The notes: generated by a model not told the origin, from the letters alone. A stretch of 64,000 nucleotides of DNA from Verrucomicrobiota bacterium (GCA_016871575.1 VHCW01000004.1:37064-101063), one strand, 5' to 3'. Positions 1 through 9,680 are shown, numbered from the stretch's first letter. A program made the numbers and translations.

Positions 1-653
1 TGCGTCTTGTTCTGCACCAACACGCCGTTGCAATACACCGTGACGTAGCCGGGATCCACGCACTTGTCGCCCTGGTAAATCGGCCGGCGGAACGTGATGT
101 CAATCTGCTGGAACTCGCCCGGCGGACGCAGCGCGTTGGCCAGCGGCGGCGCGACGCCATACATCGAACAGGCGCCGCCATCGGCGTAGGTCGGGTTGTT
201 GTAGCTGTCGAGCACCTGGATTTCGACGCCGCACAGGAAAATGCCGCTGTTACCGCGTCCTTGGCCTTCGCCGACTATTTCTGTCGGCGCAGCCCATTCG
301 ACATGGAGCCGGCAATCGCCCAGTTTCTCCTTCGTGCGGATGTAACCCGACTTCGGCACGCATTCCATCGCGCCGTCGCGCACAATCCACTTCGTCGGGG
401 TGCCGTCCTTGTCCGATTCCCATTTTCCGAGCGACTCGGCTGTGCCATCGAACAACACAATCGCTCCGCGTGGCGGCGGCGCCGGCTTGAACGGCTTCGG
501 CTCGACGCGCGGCGGCAACGGGCGGTTCCGGTCGTGGACGCACCACGGGTGGCGGTCATCAGGCGGGTCGCCATAGAACGCCAAGCCGGCTGGCGCAGCG
601 TAACCGGTGGCCGTGGCAATCAACAGGGAGGCAAAGATGAATTGAGCTTTCAT
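1..653 (-). CDS. DUF1080 / 3-keto-disaccharide hydrolase-like secreted protein (partial, runs off window start)
   Basis: Reverse-strand reading from ATG at 653: MKAQFIFASLLIATATGYA...GAIVLFDGTAESLGKWES...GNSGIFLCGVEIQVLDSYNNPTYADG. Absent from the ORF track because the stop lies outside the window. Confidence 0.85.
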   Translation of the reverse strand, partial: MKAQFIFASLLIATATGYAAPAGLAFYGDPPDDRHPWCVHDRNRPLPPRVEPKPFKPAPPPRGAIVLFDGTAESLGKWESDKDGTPTKWIVRDGAMECVPKSGYIRTKEKLGDCRLHVEWAAPTEIVGEGQGRGNSGIFLCGVEIQVLDSYNNPTYADGGACSMYGVAPPLANALRPPGEFQQIDITFRRPIYQGDKCVDPGYVTVYCNGVLVQNKT

Positions 654-716
654 GGGGATATTCCTACCGTGTCGCCTGCCTTGTGGCAAGGACAGACATT
701 GCCTATAGTGTCGGCC

Positions 717-1661
717 ATGAAAGTCCTTTTCATTGGCGGCACCGGAAACATCTCAACCGACTGCGCGGCGCGCCTTCACCAGCGCGGCTATGAGGTTGTA
801 CTGCTCACCCGCGGTCGGTCGCCGGTCCCGGGAACATTCCGGTCGGTGAAGGCCGACCGCAAAGACGTCGCGGCGATGAAAGCGCTCGCCCCGGATGTCG
901 TCATCAACTTCCTCGGCTACGAACCGTCCGACCTCGCCGTGGATTACGAGGCTTTTGCCGGAAGAATCCAGCAGTACATCTTCATCAGTACCACCGCCGC
1001 CTACACAAAACCGGCGACCAAGCTGCCCATCAGTGAAAACGAACCGCTGGCCAATGCCTACTGGGATTACGCGCAAAAAAAACAAGCCTGCGAAGAATGG
1101 CTGTGGGCGCGCCCGGGGTTTCCGACGACCATTGTCCGCCCGTCGCACACTTACGGGCCGCATTGGTTCCCGAACATCATTGCCAGCGCCAGCTACACGC
1201 TTGCCGCCCGTCTGCTCGCCGGCAAACCGCTCTTCCTGTGGGAGCACGACAACCTTTGGACACTGACGGCGACGAGCGATTTTGCGGTCGGACTCGCCGG
1301 GCTGGTCGGTAACGAGCGCGCCATCGGCGAAGCGTTTCACATCACCAGCGACGAGACGCAGACGTGGCCGCAGATTTACGGGGCGACCGCCGCCGCGCTC
1401 GGCGCGCCGGCGCCGAACATCGTGCGGATTCCGCTCGATTGGCTCTGCGAGAAGTTCCCGCAATTGACCGGACCGTTCAAGGGCGACAAGGCCAACGACG
1501 CCGTGTTCGACAACTCGAAGATCAAGCGGTTCGTGCCGGAGTTTGTCTGTCGGAAGCCGTTCCGTGTCGGCATCCGCGAATCGGCCGCGCACACCGGAGC
1601 GGTCAACGCAGAGTTCGATGCGCTGTACGACGCGGTCGTCGCAGCGTGGAGGTCGCGATGA
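717..1661 (+). CDS. NAD-dependent epimerase/dehydratase family protein
   Basis: MKVLFIGGTGNISTDCAARLHQRGYEVVLLTRG Rossmann GxxGxxG motif. Internal start preferred over the ORF start at 261. Confidence 0.85.
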   Translation: MKVLFIGGTGNISTDCAARLHQRGYEVVLLTRGRSPVPGTFRSVKADRKDVAAMKALAPDVVINFLGYEPSDLAVDYEAFAGRIQQYIFISTTAAYTKPATKLPISENEPLANAYWDYAQKKQACEEWLWARPGFPTTIVRPSHTYGPHWFPNIIASASYTLAARLLAGKPLFLWEHDNLWTLTATSDFAVGLAGLVGNERAIGEAFHITSDETQTWPQIYGATAAALGAPAPNIVRIPLDWLCEKFPQLTGPFKGDKANDAVFDNSKIKRFVPEFVCRKPFRVGIRESAAHTGAVNAEFDALYDAVVAAWRSR

Positions 1662-2686
1662 ACATCAAGGGACTCTACCGCGACGAGCTGATCAAGCTGA
1701 TCACGCCGGTGTATCGGGCCGATCAGATTCTCCAGTGGGTGTACGAGAAACAGGCGGAGTCGTTCGACGCGATGACGAATCTGCCGGCGCCGTTGCGGGC
1801 GAAGCTGGCCGAGGAGTTTGCGTTGAACGCGCTGAAAGAGGTGAAGACACGGCACGCGACGGACACGACGGAGAAATTCCTTTTCAAGCTTCACGACGGG
1901 TCGTTGATCGAGACGGTGCTGATCCCGGCAACGCCGGGACTGACAAGCACCGACGACCGGCAGACCGTGTGTGTTTCGACGCAGGCCGGGTGCGCGTTCG
2001 GGTGCAAGTTCTGCGCGAGCGGCCTGGACGGGTTCAAGCGGAACCTGAGCGCCGCCGAGATCGTGGACCAGGTCTGGCAGGTCCAGAAGCTGATGAAACA
2101 GAAAGTGAACAACATCGTCGTGATGGGGATGGGCGAGCCATTTGCGAATTACGAAAATGTGCTGCGGGCGTTGCGGATTCTCAATGCGCCGTGGGCGTTT
2201 GGCATCGGCGCGCGGAAGATGACAGTCTCGACCGTCGGCATCGTGACGGGGATTCGACGGCTGGCGGAGGAGCCGATGCAGATACGGCTGGCGGTGTCGT
2301 TGCACGGCGCGACCGACGAGGTGCGCGGCAAGATCATGCCGATCAACCGGAAGTTTCCGCTGAAGGAATTGATGGCGGCCTGCGAGTACTACGCGCAGGT
2401 CAAGGGCAAGATGCTCACCTTCGAGTATATCCTCATCGAGAATGTGAACGACATGATCGAGCAGGCCCACAAGCTCGCCGGCATGGCCCGTCGCGTCCAC
2501 GCAAAGGTGAACCTGATCCCGTACAACCCGGTCGAGGGCCTGCCGTGGCAGCGTCCCGACCGCGACCGCTGCAAAGTCTTCCAACACGTCCTCCGCCAAG
2601 CCGGCATCTCGGCGACGTTGCGCATCGAAAAAGGCACCGACATTGCGGCGGCGTGCGGCCAGTTGCGATTGCAGCACGAGCGATGA
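1658..2686 (+). CDS. rlmN: 23S rRNA (adenine(2503)-C(2))-methyltransferase, radical SAM
   Basis: CAFGCKFCASG radical SAM motif, VVMGMGEP, SLHGATDEVR...IMPINRKFPL; start overlaps upstream stop. Confidence 0.95.
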   Translation: MNIKGLYRDELIKLITPVYRADQILQWVYEKQAESFDAMTNLPAPLRAKLAEEFALNALKEVKTRHATDTTEKFLFKLHDGSLIETVLIPATPGLTSTDDRQTVCVSTQAGCAFGCKFCASGLDGFKRNLSAAEIVDQVWQVQKLMKQKVNNIVVMGMGEPFANYENVLRALRILNAPWAFGIGARKMTVSTVGIVTGIRRLAEEPMQIRLAVSLHGATDEVRGKIMPINRKFPLKELMAACEYYAQVKGKMLTFEYILIENVNDMIEQAHKLAGMARRVHAKVNLIPYNPVEGLPWQRPDRDRCKVFQHVLRQAGISATLRIEKGTDIAAACGQLRLQHER

Positions 2687-3651
2687 ACCTGTTCTCGATT
2701 TTGTTGGCGGCCGCCCAGATTCTTCCGCCGGCGCAGCCGAAGACCGGGCCGGGCGGTGCGGAGTATTCGCACCAAGCGGTCGTCAGCAAATCCTACGGCA
2801 AGGGCGGCAAGGCGTATTGGCTGTTCGAGCCGTCCAACCCTGCGCCGACTTCAGCGCCGGTGATCGTCTTCAATCACGGTTGGATTCTGATGGAGCCGCG
2901 TCACTACGATGCGTGGATCGAACACCTCGTGAAGCGCGGCAACATCGTCATCTTCCCGCGCTACCAGAACAGCGCGTTCACGTCGCCCACGAAGTTCGCG
3001 CCCAACGCCGCTGCGGCGATCAAGGACGCCATCCAGCGACTCGGTCGGGTTCAGCCTGATCTGAGCCGGGTTGCGATGGTCGGCCATTCGATGGGCGGCA
3101 TCATCTCGGCGAATCTCGCGGCGCTTTGGCGGGACGTGGGCTTGCCGCAACCCAAGGCCGTGATGTGCGCCGAGCCGGGCGGCACGCGCGGCCCCGGTCA
3201 ATGGATGGGAGCAAAACTCGAAGATCTCAGTCGCATTGCGCCGGAGACGTTGTTGTTGTGTGTGGCCGGCGACCGCGATTCGATGGTCGGCAGCGCGGAA
3301 GCCAAACGCATTTTCAAGGAAACCACGCAGGTGCCGGCCACCAACAAGAGCTTCGTGGTCTTGCAAAGCGACGACCACGGGAAACCCGCGCTGGTGGCCG
3401 ATCATTTTGCCGTGTGCGCGCCTTCACCGGTGAAACGCGGGGAACGAGTGAGCTTCTTCGTCAAGCTGGCGCGCGCGCCCGACGCGCTGGATTTTTACGG
3501 GACGTGGAAACTGTTCGACGCGCTGTGCGATGCCGCCTTTTACGGCAGGAACCGGCAGTTTGCGCTCGGCAACACGCCGGAACAACGGTTCATGGGCACA
3601 TGGAGTGACGGCGCGCCGGTAAAGGAATTGAAGGTCGTCGTTGCTCCCTGA
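2683..3651 (+). CDS. alpha/beta hydrolase (dienelactone/chlorophyllase-like), secreted
   Basis: GHSMGG nucleophile elbow, N-terminal signal-like stretch, ATGA overlap with rlmN. Confidence 0.75.
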   Translation: MNLFSILLAAAQILPPAQPKTGPGGAEYSHQAVVSKSYGKGGKAYWLFEPSNPAPTSAPVIVFNHGWILMEPRHYDAWIEHLVKRGNIVIFPRYQNSAFTSPTKFAPNAAAAIKDAIQRLGRVQPDLSRVAMVGHSMGGIISANLAALWRDVGLPQPKAVMCAEPGGTRGPGQWMGAKLEDLSRIAPETLLLCVAGDRDSMVGSAEAKRIFKETTQVPATNKSFVVLQSDDHGKPALVADHFAVCAPSPVKRGERVSFFVKLARAPDALDFYGTWKLFDALCDAAFYGRNRQFALGNTPEQRFMGTWSDGAPVKELKVVVAP

Positions 3652-3702
3652 CTGTAACCTTTTGGCAGGAAGTTTCGTCTGTTGGGATGAAAGGAACAAT
3701 TC

Positions 3703-4137
3703 ATGAAGAACACGATGAGAATTCTAATCGGGGCGGGATTGATCGCGGCGCAGGCGATGGCCGCGGATGCGCCGACATTTCCGGTGACGGAACAGTTCGT
3801 CACGGACAAACTCGGTGCAGTCACCGAGCTTTCGGAGGCGCAACGCGACAAGGCCAGCGCGCTGATTCGAGGGCAGTTGCCGGCCTTGAAAAAGGCGCTG
3901 ACACGGTTCGCGGAGGCGCAGACTGCGGTGAAAGAGTTGATGGCTGACACGGACGTGAGCGAGCAGGCCATCCGCTCCGAGTGCGCGAAGCTCACCGACG
4001 TGTTGGTGGACCTCGCCAAGCAACGCGCCAAGATGGCGCAGAACCTCAAGAGCGTGTTGACTCCCGACCAACCCGAGGGCGCCAGACATCTTGGCAAGTT
4101 CGTGGATGACATTGTCAAGGCTCTCGGGAAGGAGTAG
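3703..4137 (+). CDS. Spy/CpxP-like small periplasmic protein
   Basis: Signal peptide followed by helical, charged TELSEAQRDKASALIRGQLPALKK... with LTPDQ; adjacent to an ECF sigma operon. Confidence 0.55.
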   Translation: MKNTMRILIGAGLIAAQAMAADAPTFPVTEQFVTDKLGAVTELSEAQRDKASALIRGQLPALKKALTRFAEAQTAVKELMADTDVSEQAIRSECAKLTDVLVDLAKQRAKMAQNLKSVLTPDQPEGARHLGKFVDDIVKALGKE

Positions 4138-4149
4138 AAGCAGTGCGCA

Positions 4150-4698
4150 ATGAGCGCGCAACACGGGGAACCAACCGATGAACGCCTCATACAGTCCACC
4201 CTCGCGGGCGACGATGAGGCCTTCGCCTCGCTTGTTGCCCGCCACAAACGCCGCATCTTCGGCATCGCCGCCCGGTTCACACGCTCCGAGGCCGAACTCG
4301 ACGACCTCTGCCAGGAGATTTTCATCAAGGCGTACCGGCAACTCGGCAAGTTTCGCAGCGAAGCGCCGTTCGAGCACTGGCTGTCCCGCGTCGGCGTGCG
4401 GACCTGTTACGATCACCTGCGCAAGACACGCCACGACCGCGACGCCGTGGCGCTGGACGACATGGAGTTGCCCAGCACCGACAACATCGAGCCGCGGCGC
4501 GCCCGCGAGGTGCTGGACTTTGCGATGGCAAAACTCGGCCCGGAGGAACGCCTCGTGATTACGCTGCTCGAATTGGAAGAGCGCACCGTGCGCGAGATTG
4601 CCGGGCTGACCGGCTGGAGCGAGTCGAACGTCAAGGTGCGCGCGTTCCGCGCCCGGCAATCGTTGAAAAATATTTTGGAGGCACATCATGAACGATGA
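4150..4698 (+). CDS. RNA polymerase ECF sigma factor (RpoE-like)
   Basis: LVARHKRRIFGIAARFT...DDLCQEIFIKAYRQLGKFR...FEHWLSRVGVRTCYDHLR; region 4 TVREIAGLTGWSESNVKVRAFRARQSLK. Confidence 0.92.
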   Translation: MSAQHGEPTDERLIQSTLAGDDEAFASLVARHKRRIFGIAARFTRSEAELDDLCQEIFIKAYRQLGKFRSEAPFEHWLSRVGVRTCYDHLRKTRHDRDAVALDDMELPSTDNIEPRRAREVLDFAMAKLGPEERLVITLLELEERTVREIAGLTGWSESNVKVRAFRARQSLKNILEAHHER

Positions 4699-4975
4699 CC
4701 GACTTAACAAATTATTCGCCGCCGCGCGACAAGCGCCGACGGATACCGAACAGGCCGAATTCGCGTTTGAGACGCGCCTGCTGGCCCGGTTGCGCGAGCA
4801 ACGACGGTCTGCGGCGCCGTGGTTTGCGTGGTCGTGGCGGCTGGCGCCTTTGTTCGGGGCTGTCGTGATTGCGCTCGGCGTTTGGAGTTTTACTGCGCCC
4901 GGCGACCCGCTGGCCGACATTGTCGGCGACGCCAGCGACGAAGCCGCGCTTCTCGTGATGCTGACCGGAGAATGA
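4688..4975 (+). CDS. small single-TM protein, probable anti-sigma partner
   Basis: Overlaps the sigma factor 3' end; one TM segment (LAPLFGAVVIALGVWSF). Confidence 0.5.
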   Translation: MNDDRLNKLFAAARQAPTDTEQAEFAFETRLLARLREQRRSAAPWFAWSWRLAPLFGAVVIALGVWSFTAPGDPLADIVGDASDEAALLVMLTGE

Positions 4976-4976
4976 C

Positions 4977-5399
4977 ATGAAACACTGGAAGGCGATTCTT
5001 GGTGTGTTGGTCGTATTTGTTCTCGGCGCAATTGCCGGCGGGCTGGTCACGCGCGGTTTTTACCAGAAACGCATCCGTGCCCTCTGGCGCGGCCAAATGG
5101 TGGTTGCCCCCGAACTCATCGTGCGGGAAATGGGCGGCCAGTTGAATCTCACGCCGGAACAACGCGCCCAAATCGCGCCCATCATCGACGACACGCGCCA
5201 ACGCCTGCAACAGGCCCGCGCCCAGTCCGAGCCGCAGGTTCGCGAAGCGTTTCAAGACATGCTCCGTCGCATCCGCGAAACGCTCACCCCGGAACAACAG
5301 AAACGATTCGACCGCCTGAACGCCGAACGGCGCGAGCGCTGGAAAAAAGTTTTCCCGCGCATTGCCCCGGCATCATCGCCAACGCCACCGAAACCGTGA
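4977..5399 (+). CDS. membrane-anchored periplasmic heavy-metal-sensor-like (Spy/CnrX-like) protein
   Basis: N-terminal TM, LNLTPEQRAQIAPIIDDTRQRLQQARAQSEPQVREAFQDMLRRIRETLTPEQQKRFDRLN. Confidence 0.65.
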   Translation: MKHWKAILGVLVVFVLGAIAGGLVTRGFYQKRIRALWRGQMVVAPELIVREMGGQLNLTPEQRAQIAPIIDDTRQRLQQARAQSEPQVREAFQDMLRRIRETLTPEQQKRFDRLNAERRERWKKVFPRIAPASSPTPPKP

Positions 5400-5501
5400 T
5401 GACGATCTTCCCAAGAGCGACAGCACTCTGGATCATCTCCTATTTCGTATTGATCAGCCGCTTCTGAGTCAGTCGTTGCAGACCCGCGCCAACAAACCGG
5501 A

Positions 5502-5518
5502 GTCAATGTTCCGGCTAC
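5502..5518. repeat. 17-bp direct repeat GTCAATGTTCCGGCTAC, copy 1 of 2
   Basis: Exact match to 7156-7172, bracketing the TA cluster. Confidence 0.6.
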
Positions 5519-5535
5519 GCTGACATGTTGGCGGT

Positions 5536-6018
5536 TCAGGCAACGCGACTGATGGCGAGAGTTTTCAGTCCTTCCAACGCAGCCAGTTTGTTGGCTTTGG
5601 GATCAAAACTCCAAAAGGTGTCGCAATCCAACAGCAACGCGGACGCGACGTGCAACAGGTCGTACGTGCGGAAGCCGTGCTTTGCAGTGTGGCGTAAGCA
5701 CAACTCCTCAAATTGTTGCTCCAAGTCGCTCGGACTGATGACGGTTGGGCGCAGCAAGCTGGCCGGTTGCGCACAGTCTTCCCGGAACCGCGCCTGTGCT
5801 GCCGCCGCCATCTCCGCAGTGATCCGGGTCCGACCAAGAGTTCGCCAGGCGAAGACGTGCTGCTCGAAGGCATTGGCCAGTTCCAAGCGGTGTAACCAGA
5901 CAATCGGCAGCCAGCCGCCGGCACCGCGCAACTCTGCCAATTGATCATCCGTCGGTGGATGCGCCTCGATGGGGAGGTAACAACGCGTGAGGAAGTTGGT
6001 GTCGGCGTACGGTTTCAT
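5536..6018 (-). CDS. PIN-domain (VapC-like) toxin
   Basis: MKPYADTNFLTRCYLP...RLELANAFEQHVF...RTYDLLHVASALLLDCDTFWSFDPKANKLA; PIN-type acidic residues. Confidence 0.85.
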   Translation of the reverse strand: MKPYADTNFLTRCYLPIEAHPPTDDQLAELRGAGGWLPIVWLHRLELANAFEQHVFAWRTLGRTRITAEMAAAAQARFREDCAQPASLLRPTVISPSDLEQQFEELCLRHTAKHGFRTYDLLHVASALLLDCDTFWSFDPKANKLAALEGLKTLAISRVA

Positions 6019-6286
6019 TCACCCGCCAGCAGCCGGTCAACCAAGGCCGTCTGATCGCTGGCGATACGCTCGGAAAACATGCGTTTGCGCCAAGCCAGAT
6101 GCTCCTCCAGCCACCGCGCCCGATCCTTCGCCGAGACCCGCGCGCTTGACGGTTGTTCCAGACGCACTGTGTAACTGTGCCCGTTGCGGCGGCGGATGCG
6201 CACCGCGCCTTCTTTGTCGCAGGTGTTGAGCACGCTCGCCGGTCGCCGATCAAGGTCTCTGACGGTGAAAGTCTTCATGTCGGACA
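6015..6286 (-). CDS. Phd/YefM-like antitoxin paired with the PIN toxin
   Basis: MSDMKTFTVRDLDRRPASVLNTCDKEGAVRIRRRNGHSYTVRLE; 4-nt overlap with the PIN gene. ORF runs to 6359 but internal start is better. Confidence 0.75.
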
Positions 6287-6454
6287 TAATGTCGGCATTC
6301 GTGAAGAAAATGCAAGCCTCAGTTGTTCCGGTTTGCCGCTGACGGCGTTTGCTGCCCATTACCCCTCAGCGTTTCGTCGAACTCAGCTCCGCTTCGCTCG
6401 GCTTGTTCCGGCCATGCTGACCCAATCGCCGTTTCGAATGGCGGCTCATGCGAA

Positions 6455-6735
6455 GTTGATGTTGTCGCGCAGACCCGATTCCCCGGCCTTGTCCACGAGC
6501 CGGACGAGTGCCGCACGCTCCTGCGCGCGGGTTTTGCGCCGGATGAGAATGATAAGGGCACCTCCGGTAACCATCTTTTTCTTGCAGGCCACGTGACCTC
6601 ACGTGGCGAATTCGTGAGGAAAACCGCCGCGTCAGGTGACACGGCCTACAACTTGACGACCTGATGCCCCATCGCTTCCAAGGCGAAGGCAATGTCGTCG
6701 GGCACGTCGTCATCAAGCAAGAACTTTACGGCGCA
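6455..6735 (-). pseudogene. degraded DUF5615-type (PIN-like) toxin
   Basis: Reverse strand reads (V)KFLLDDDVPDDIAFALEAMGHQVVKL then stop/frame change. The C-terminal part ..ACKKKMVTGGALIILIRRKTRAQERAALVRLVDKAGESGLRDNINFA* follows in another frame. Confidence 0.65.
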
Positions 6736-6998
6736 GGGGCGGCCATTTGACGGGCGACCAGCACATCAATCTCACCCCGATGGTCCTCGTAATAAGCCAG
6801 ACACTCATACACTTGCGCGCGGGTCAGGTTTGGAAAGCACCGAGTAACGATCGTGTCCACGGTTTCGCCATTTTGGAGCAGGCCAATGACATCGTGGACT
6901 CCAATCCGAGTACCCTCAACGATGGCGTGGCCGCTGCGCACGCCGGGCTGGCGGCTGATGTAGCGGTAGGCGATGGCTATTGTTGATGCTCCATTCAT
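6726..6998 (-). CDS. DUF433 antitoxin-like protein
   Basis: YRYISRQPGVRSGHAIVEGTRIGVHDVIGLLQNGETVDTIVTRCFPNLTRAQVYECLAYYEDHRGEID. Confidence 0.9.
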   Translation of the reverse strand: MNGASTIAIAYRYISRQPGVRSGHAIVEGTRIGVHDVIGLLQNGETVDTIVTRCFPNLTRAQVYECLAYYEDHRGEIDVLVARQMAAPAP

Positions 6999-7155
6999 GG
7001 CGCTAAATCTACCTCAAGACAGTTCCCCAAGCGACCCTTTGATGTCGAAGACTTCGTACCCTTCCACATCTCAGCACTTGCCCAAGCCCTACTGGCCTGC
7101 CGCTGGAAGGTTCGCCCGCTTGGGTCCGGCGTTCGTGCCGCTTCGCGCCGCCGCC

Positions 7156-7172
7156 GTCAATGTTCCGGCTAC
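7156..7172. repeat. 17-bp direct repeat GTCAATGTTCCGGCTAC, copy 2 of 2
   Basis: Exact match to 5502-5518. Confidence 0.6.
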
Positions 7173-7211
7173 AGACCGATGCCTAACAGTGCTGGGTGTT
7201 TGAGTCTATCG

Positions 7212-9680
7212 CTATTTCACAAATAGCAACTCAACATCGGCAGCGGGTTGTATCTGCTTTGTTCTCTCGCGTGTGGTCTCATCACTCATATCCGCCAGTT
7301 GCCATTGTTCGTTTTGTTTTCTTGCGATGATCAGACGACCAAACACCTCACCGTGTTCGTCAGCGAACTTTGCAAGACCGACGGCCTTGGGGATTGTGTC
7401 TGTACGTGTGTCATCGTGCGGTTCAATAATGTCCACGACAAAACCACTGCTGTTTCTTCGCACGATAATGAAGTCGGGGTAAAAGCCCTTCATCCCGCCC
7501 ATCTCGTAAGGAACGCACATCGACCAGTCGCGGCGATCTAAATTTCGCAGCCAGCAGACGAAATCCTTCTTCGCCATTTCCGTCTTCAGTATTTCCGCTT
7601 CCCAAGTGTTCAAGTCCGCAAAGAACTTGCCATTCGCGTCTTGGAACAGATGGCGATCCCAAGCTACACCTTCCTTTTTCTCCACGATTACTTCCGGTAA
7701 CTCCCAATCTTGCACCACCGCTTTACCACTGGCTTGAACCAATGCTTGGAAGCGCGCCCGAACCGATGCCGGGAGTTTCTGAATTGCCGCTTTATGCTTC
7801 TTCCAACCCGCATCAAATTCTTCTCTCCCGAGTTTTTCCATCGCCAGCATCGTTTCCGGCTGACGCATGATGGACACAAATTCCAGCTTCGCCTGATTCG
7901 GCTCGGCCTTATCCTGAAATCGCTTCCAATACGTCCAGTGAAGTCCTTCACCGGCGGCAAGCAGCCTCCCAGCCGCGTCAAAGAGTTGACCAATATTGTG
8001 CTCGGTGAGTTGCACACGCGCCAGATTCTTTCCGGCAACCGTCATGCCACTAATAGCGATCTTCGTGATGTCCAATTCGATCTCGCCGCCTTCGCGTACC
8101 ACGGTGTCCCATCCCGCAACTGTCTTCGCGTATTTGTCGCGCAACTCTTTCAGATTCTTCAGGAAGACTTCGCGCAACTGCTCATCGGCATCTTCATTCA
8201 ACCCTTCATGCACCAGCAGGCCAGCGAGCCGCATCGCCCGCTTGATGTCGCTCATCTTCGGAACACGGCTAACGGAATATGTCGGCAGCGTCTTCAAATG
8301 CTCGAACACTTCTGCGAACTGCGGATCGCGCTGGTAGGTCTCCGTCGAGGTCTCGGCACGCGTCCCCAATCCTTCGTCTGGATTGCGCAGGCACTTCAAC
8401 ACGTTCTCAAGCGCCACGGGATCATAATGCGGCAGGAACAGTTCGACGGTATCGAGGACTTCGTTTGTGCCGATGCGTCGCGCCAGCGGAGTGCGAATCA
8501 TGCGCCCGACAAGTTGCGCGATGCTCGTCGGGTCTTCTGCGCGACGAAAACTCATCATCACTTCGGCGCGGGGGCAATCCCAACCAGTGGACAGCGCCGT
8601 CTTAAAGAGCACCACTTTGACCTCCGGACTGTCTTGGATGCGTGACGCCTCAAGTTTCCGGATAATTCGGCCAGCTTCCTGAATCTCGTTTTTGTCATGG
8701 AAGCAGTGGACAATCTCGTTTACGTCCAGCGGGCCGGTATATTCCTCAATCGCACGCACTGCATCCGCCAGCGGTGACGCTGTCAATTGCTCTCCAGGCC
8801 CGTCCTCAACCTGCACCACGAGAATCGGCCTAACGACTTCCTTCTCCTTTTCGTGCGTGCAATAATCTTCCCAAAGCTTCGTGAATTGCTTCCATGTCTT
8901 CGCCGCCGTTTTCAGCAGCGTTAGATCAGCCTCCACCGTCGTTCTTGGATTGTGAACGACGATCAAATCCTTCAGCAACCCACTCGCACGGACTTCTTCA
9001 GGGTCAATGTTGATCGGTCGTTGTGTTCGGTTGGTGTTGCCGAGCAAGGCCGTGAAGCGTTGCGGCGTCGCGCTCATACCGATTACCAGCGGCACCGGCG
9101 TCATTCCGTCCGCTGGCGAACCGAGGACAAACTTCTGCATGATCGTTGTGCGGTTTCGGTCAGTGGCACTTGCCCCGCGATGCGCCTCGTCTATGATGAG
9201 GACAAAATCTTGTGGCGCGCGGGCAATGGTGTTTGCCACCGTCTGCCAGAAAGTTGTGTTCCTCCGGTCGCCTGGCTCTTTCGTGAGAATCTTGTCCTTC
9301 CCCAAAAGCTGCGTGTTGATGAAATACAGGTAGCCGGGTTGCAATAAATCGTCTTTGAAATTCTCGCTCTCAATCGTGACCATCTTGTAGTACGGCAAAT
9401 GGTCACACGCCGCTAACAGCTTGTTCTTGCTCTGCGCGTTTAACTCCGGTGAGTCCGACAACCACAGAAACACTGTATCCGGACGCGCCGAGATTCCATC
9501 GCCACCGCCGTACGTCAGGTCAATCACCTGCGCCAGCGTGATCGTCTTGCCGGAACCGGTCGGCGCGGCCAAAATGATCGCCTCCAAATCGTTCACCGCG
9601 ACACTCTCCCGCGCCTTGTCCAGCTTCGTGATGATGTCGCGAGCGGCGACCTCCTGAAAATTCTTCAAGTCGAATTTCAC
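7212..9680 (-). CDS. type III restriction enzyme Res-like subunit (SF2 helicase plus C-terminal nuclease)
   Basis: AAPTGSGKT Walker A, IIDEAHRG DEAH box, SATPQRF, LVGRMIRTPLARRI, C-terminal YPDFIIVRR nuclease-like motif. Confidence 0.88.
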   Translation of the reverse strand: MKFDLKNFQEVAARDIITKLDKARESVAVNDLEAIILAAPTGSGKTITLAQVIDLTYGGGDGISARPDTVFLWLSDSPELNAQSKNKLLAACDHLPYYKMVTIESENFKDDLLQPGYLYFINTQLLGKDKILTKEPGDRRNTTFWQTVANTIARAPQDFVLIIDEAHRGASATDRNRTTIMQKFVLGSPADGMTPVPLVIGMSATPQRFTALLGNTNRTQRPINIDPEEVRASGLLKDLIVVHNPRTTVEADLTLLKTAAKTWKQFTKLWEDYCTHEKEKEVVRPILVVQVEDGPGEQLTASPLADAVRAIEEYTGPLDVNEIVHCFHDKNEIQEAGRIIRKLEASRIQDSPEVKVVLFKTALSTGWDCPRAEVMMSFRRAEDPTSIAQLVGRMIRTPLARRIGTNEVLDTVELFLPHYDPVALENVLKCLRNPDEGLGTRAETSTETYQRDPQFAEVFEHLKTLPTYSVSRVPKMSDIKRAMRLAGLLVHEGLNEDADEQLREVFLKNLKELRDKYAKTVAGWDTVVREGGEIELDITKIAISGMTVAGKNLARVQLTEHNIGQLFDAAGRLLAAGEGLHWTYWKRFQDKAEPNQAKLEFVSIMRQPETMLAMEKLGREEFDAGWKKHKAAIQKLPASVRARFQALVQASGKAVVQDWELPEVIVEKKEGVAWDRHLFQDANGKFFADLNTWEAEILKTEMAKKDFVCWLRNLDRRDWSMCVPYEMGGMKGFYPDFIIVRRNSSGFVVDIIEPHDDTRTDTIPKAVGLAKFADEHGEVFGRLIIARKQNEQWQLADMSDETTRERTKQIQPAADVELLFVK

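Noticed and set aside
1376-2677. Long antisense and alternate-frame ORFs throughout (e.g. 1376-2677 -, 1543-3651 +, 27995-30157 -, 34544-36958 -, 41427-44048 -, 44959-47346 -)
   Set aside because: Low-complexity Arg/Ala/Pro/Gly-rich translations opposite or offset from clearly recognisable genes; typical shadow ORFs of GC-rich coding DNA.
7170-7205. Possible fourth copy of the 31-34 kb repeat (gaccgatgcctaacagtgctgggtgttt)
   Set aside because: Similarity limited to a few scattered words; not distinguishable from chance by eye.
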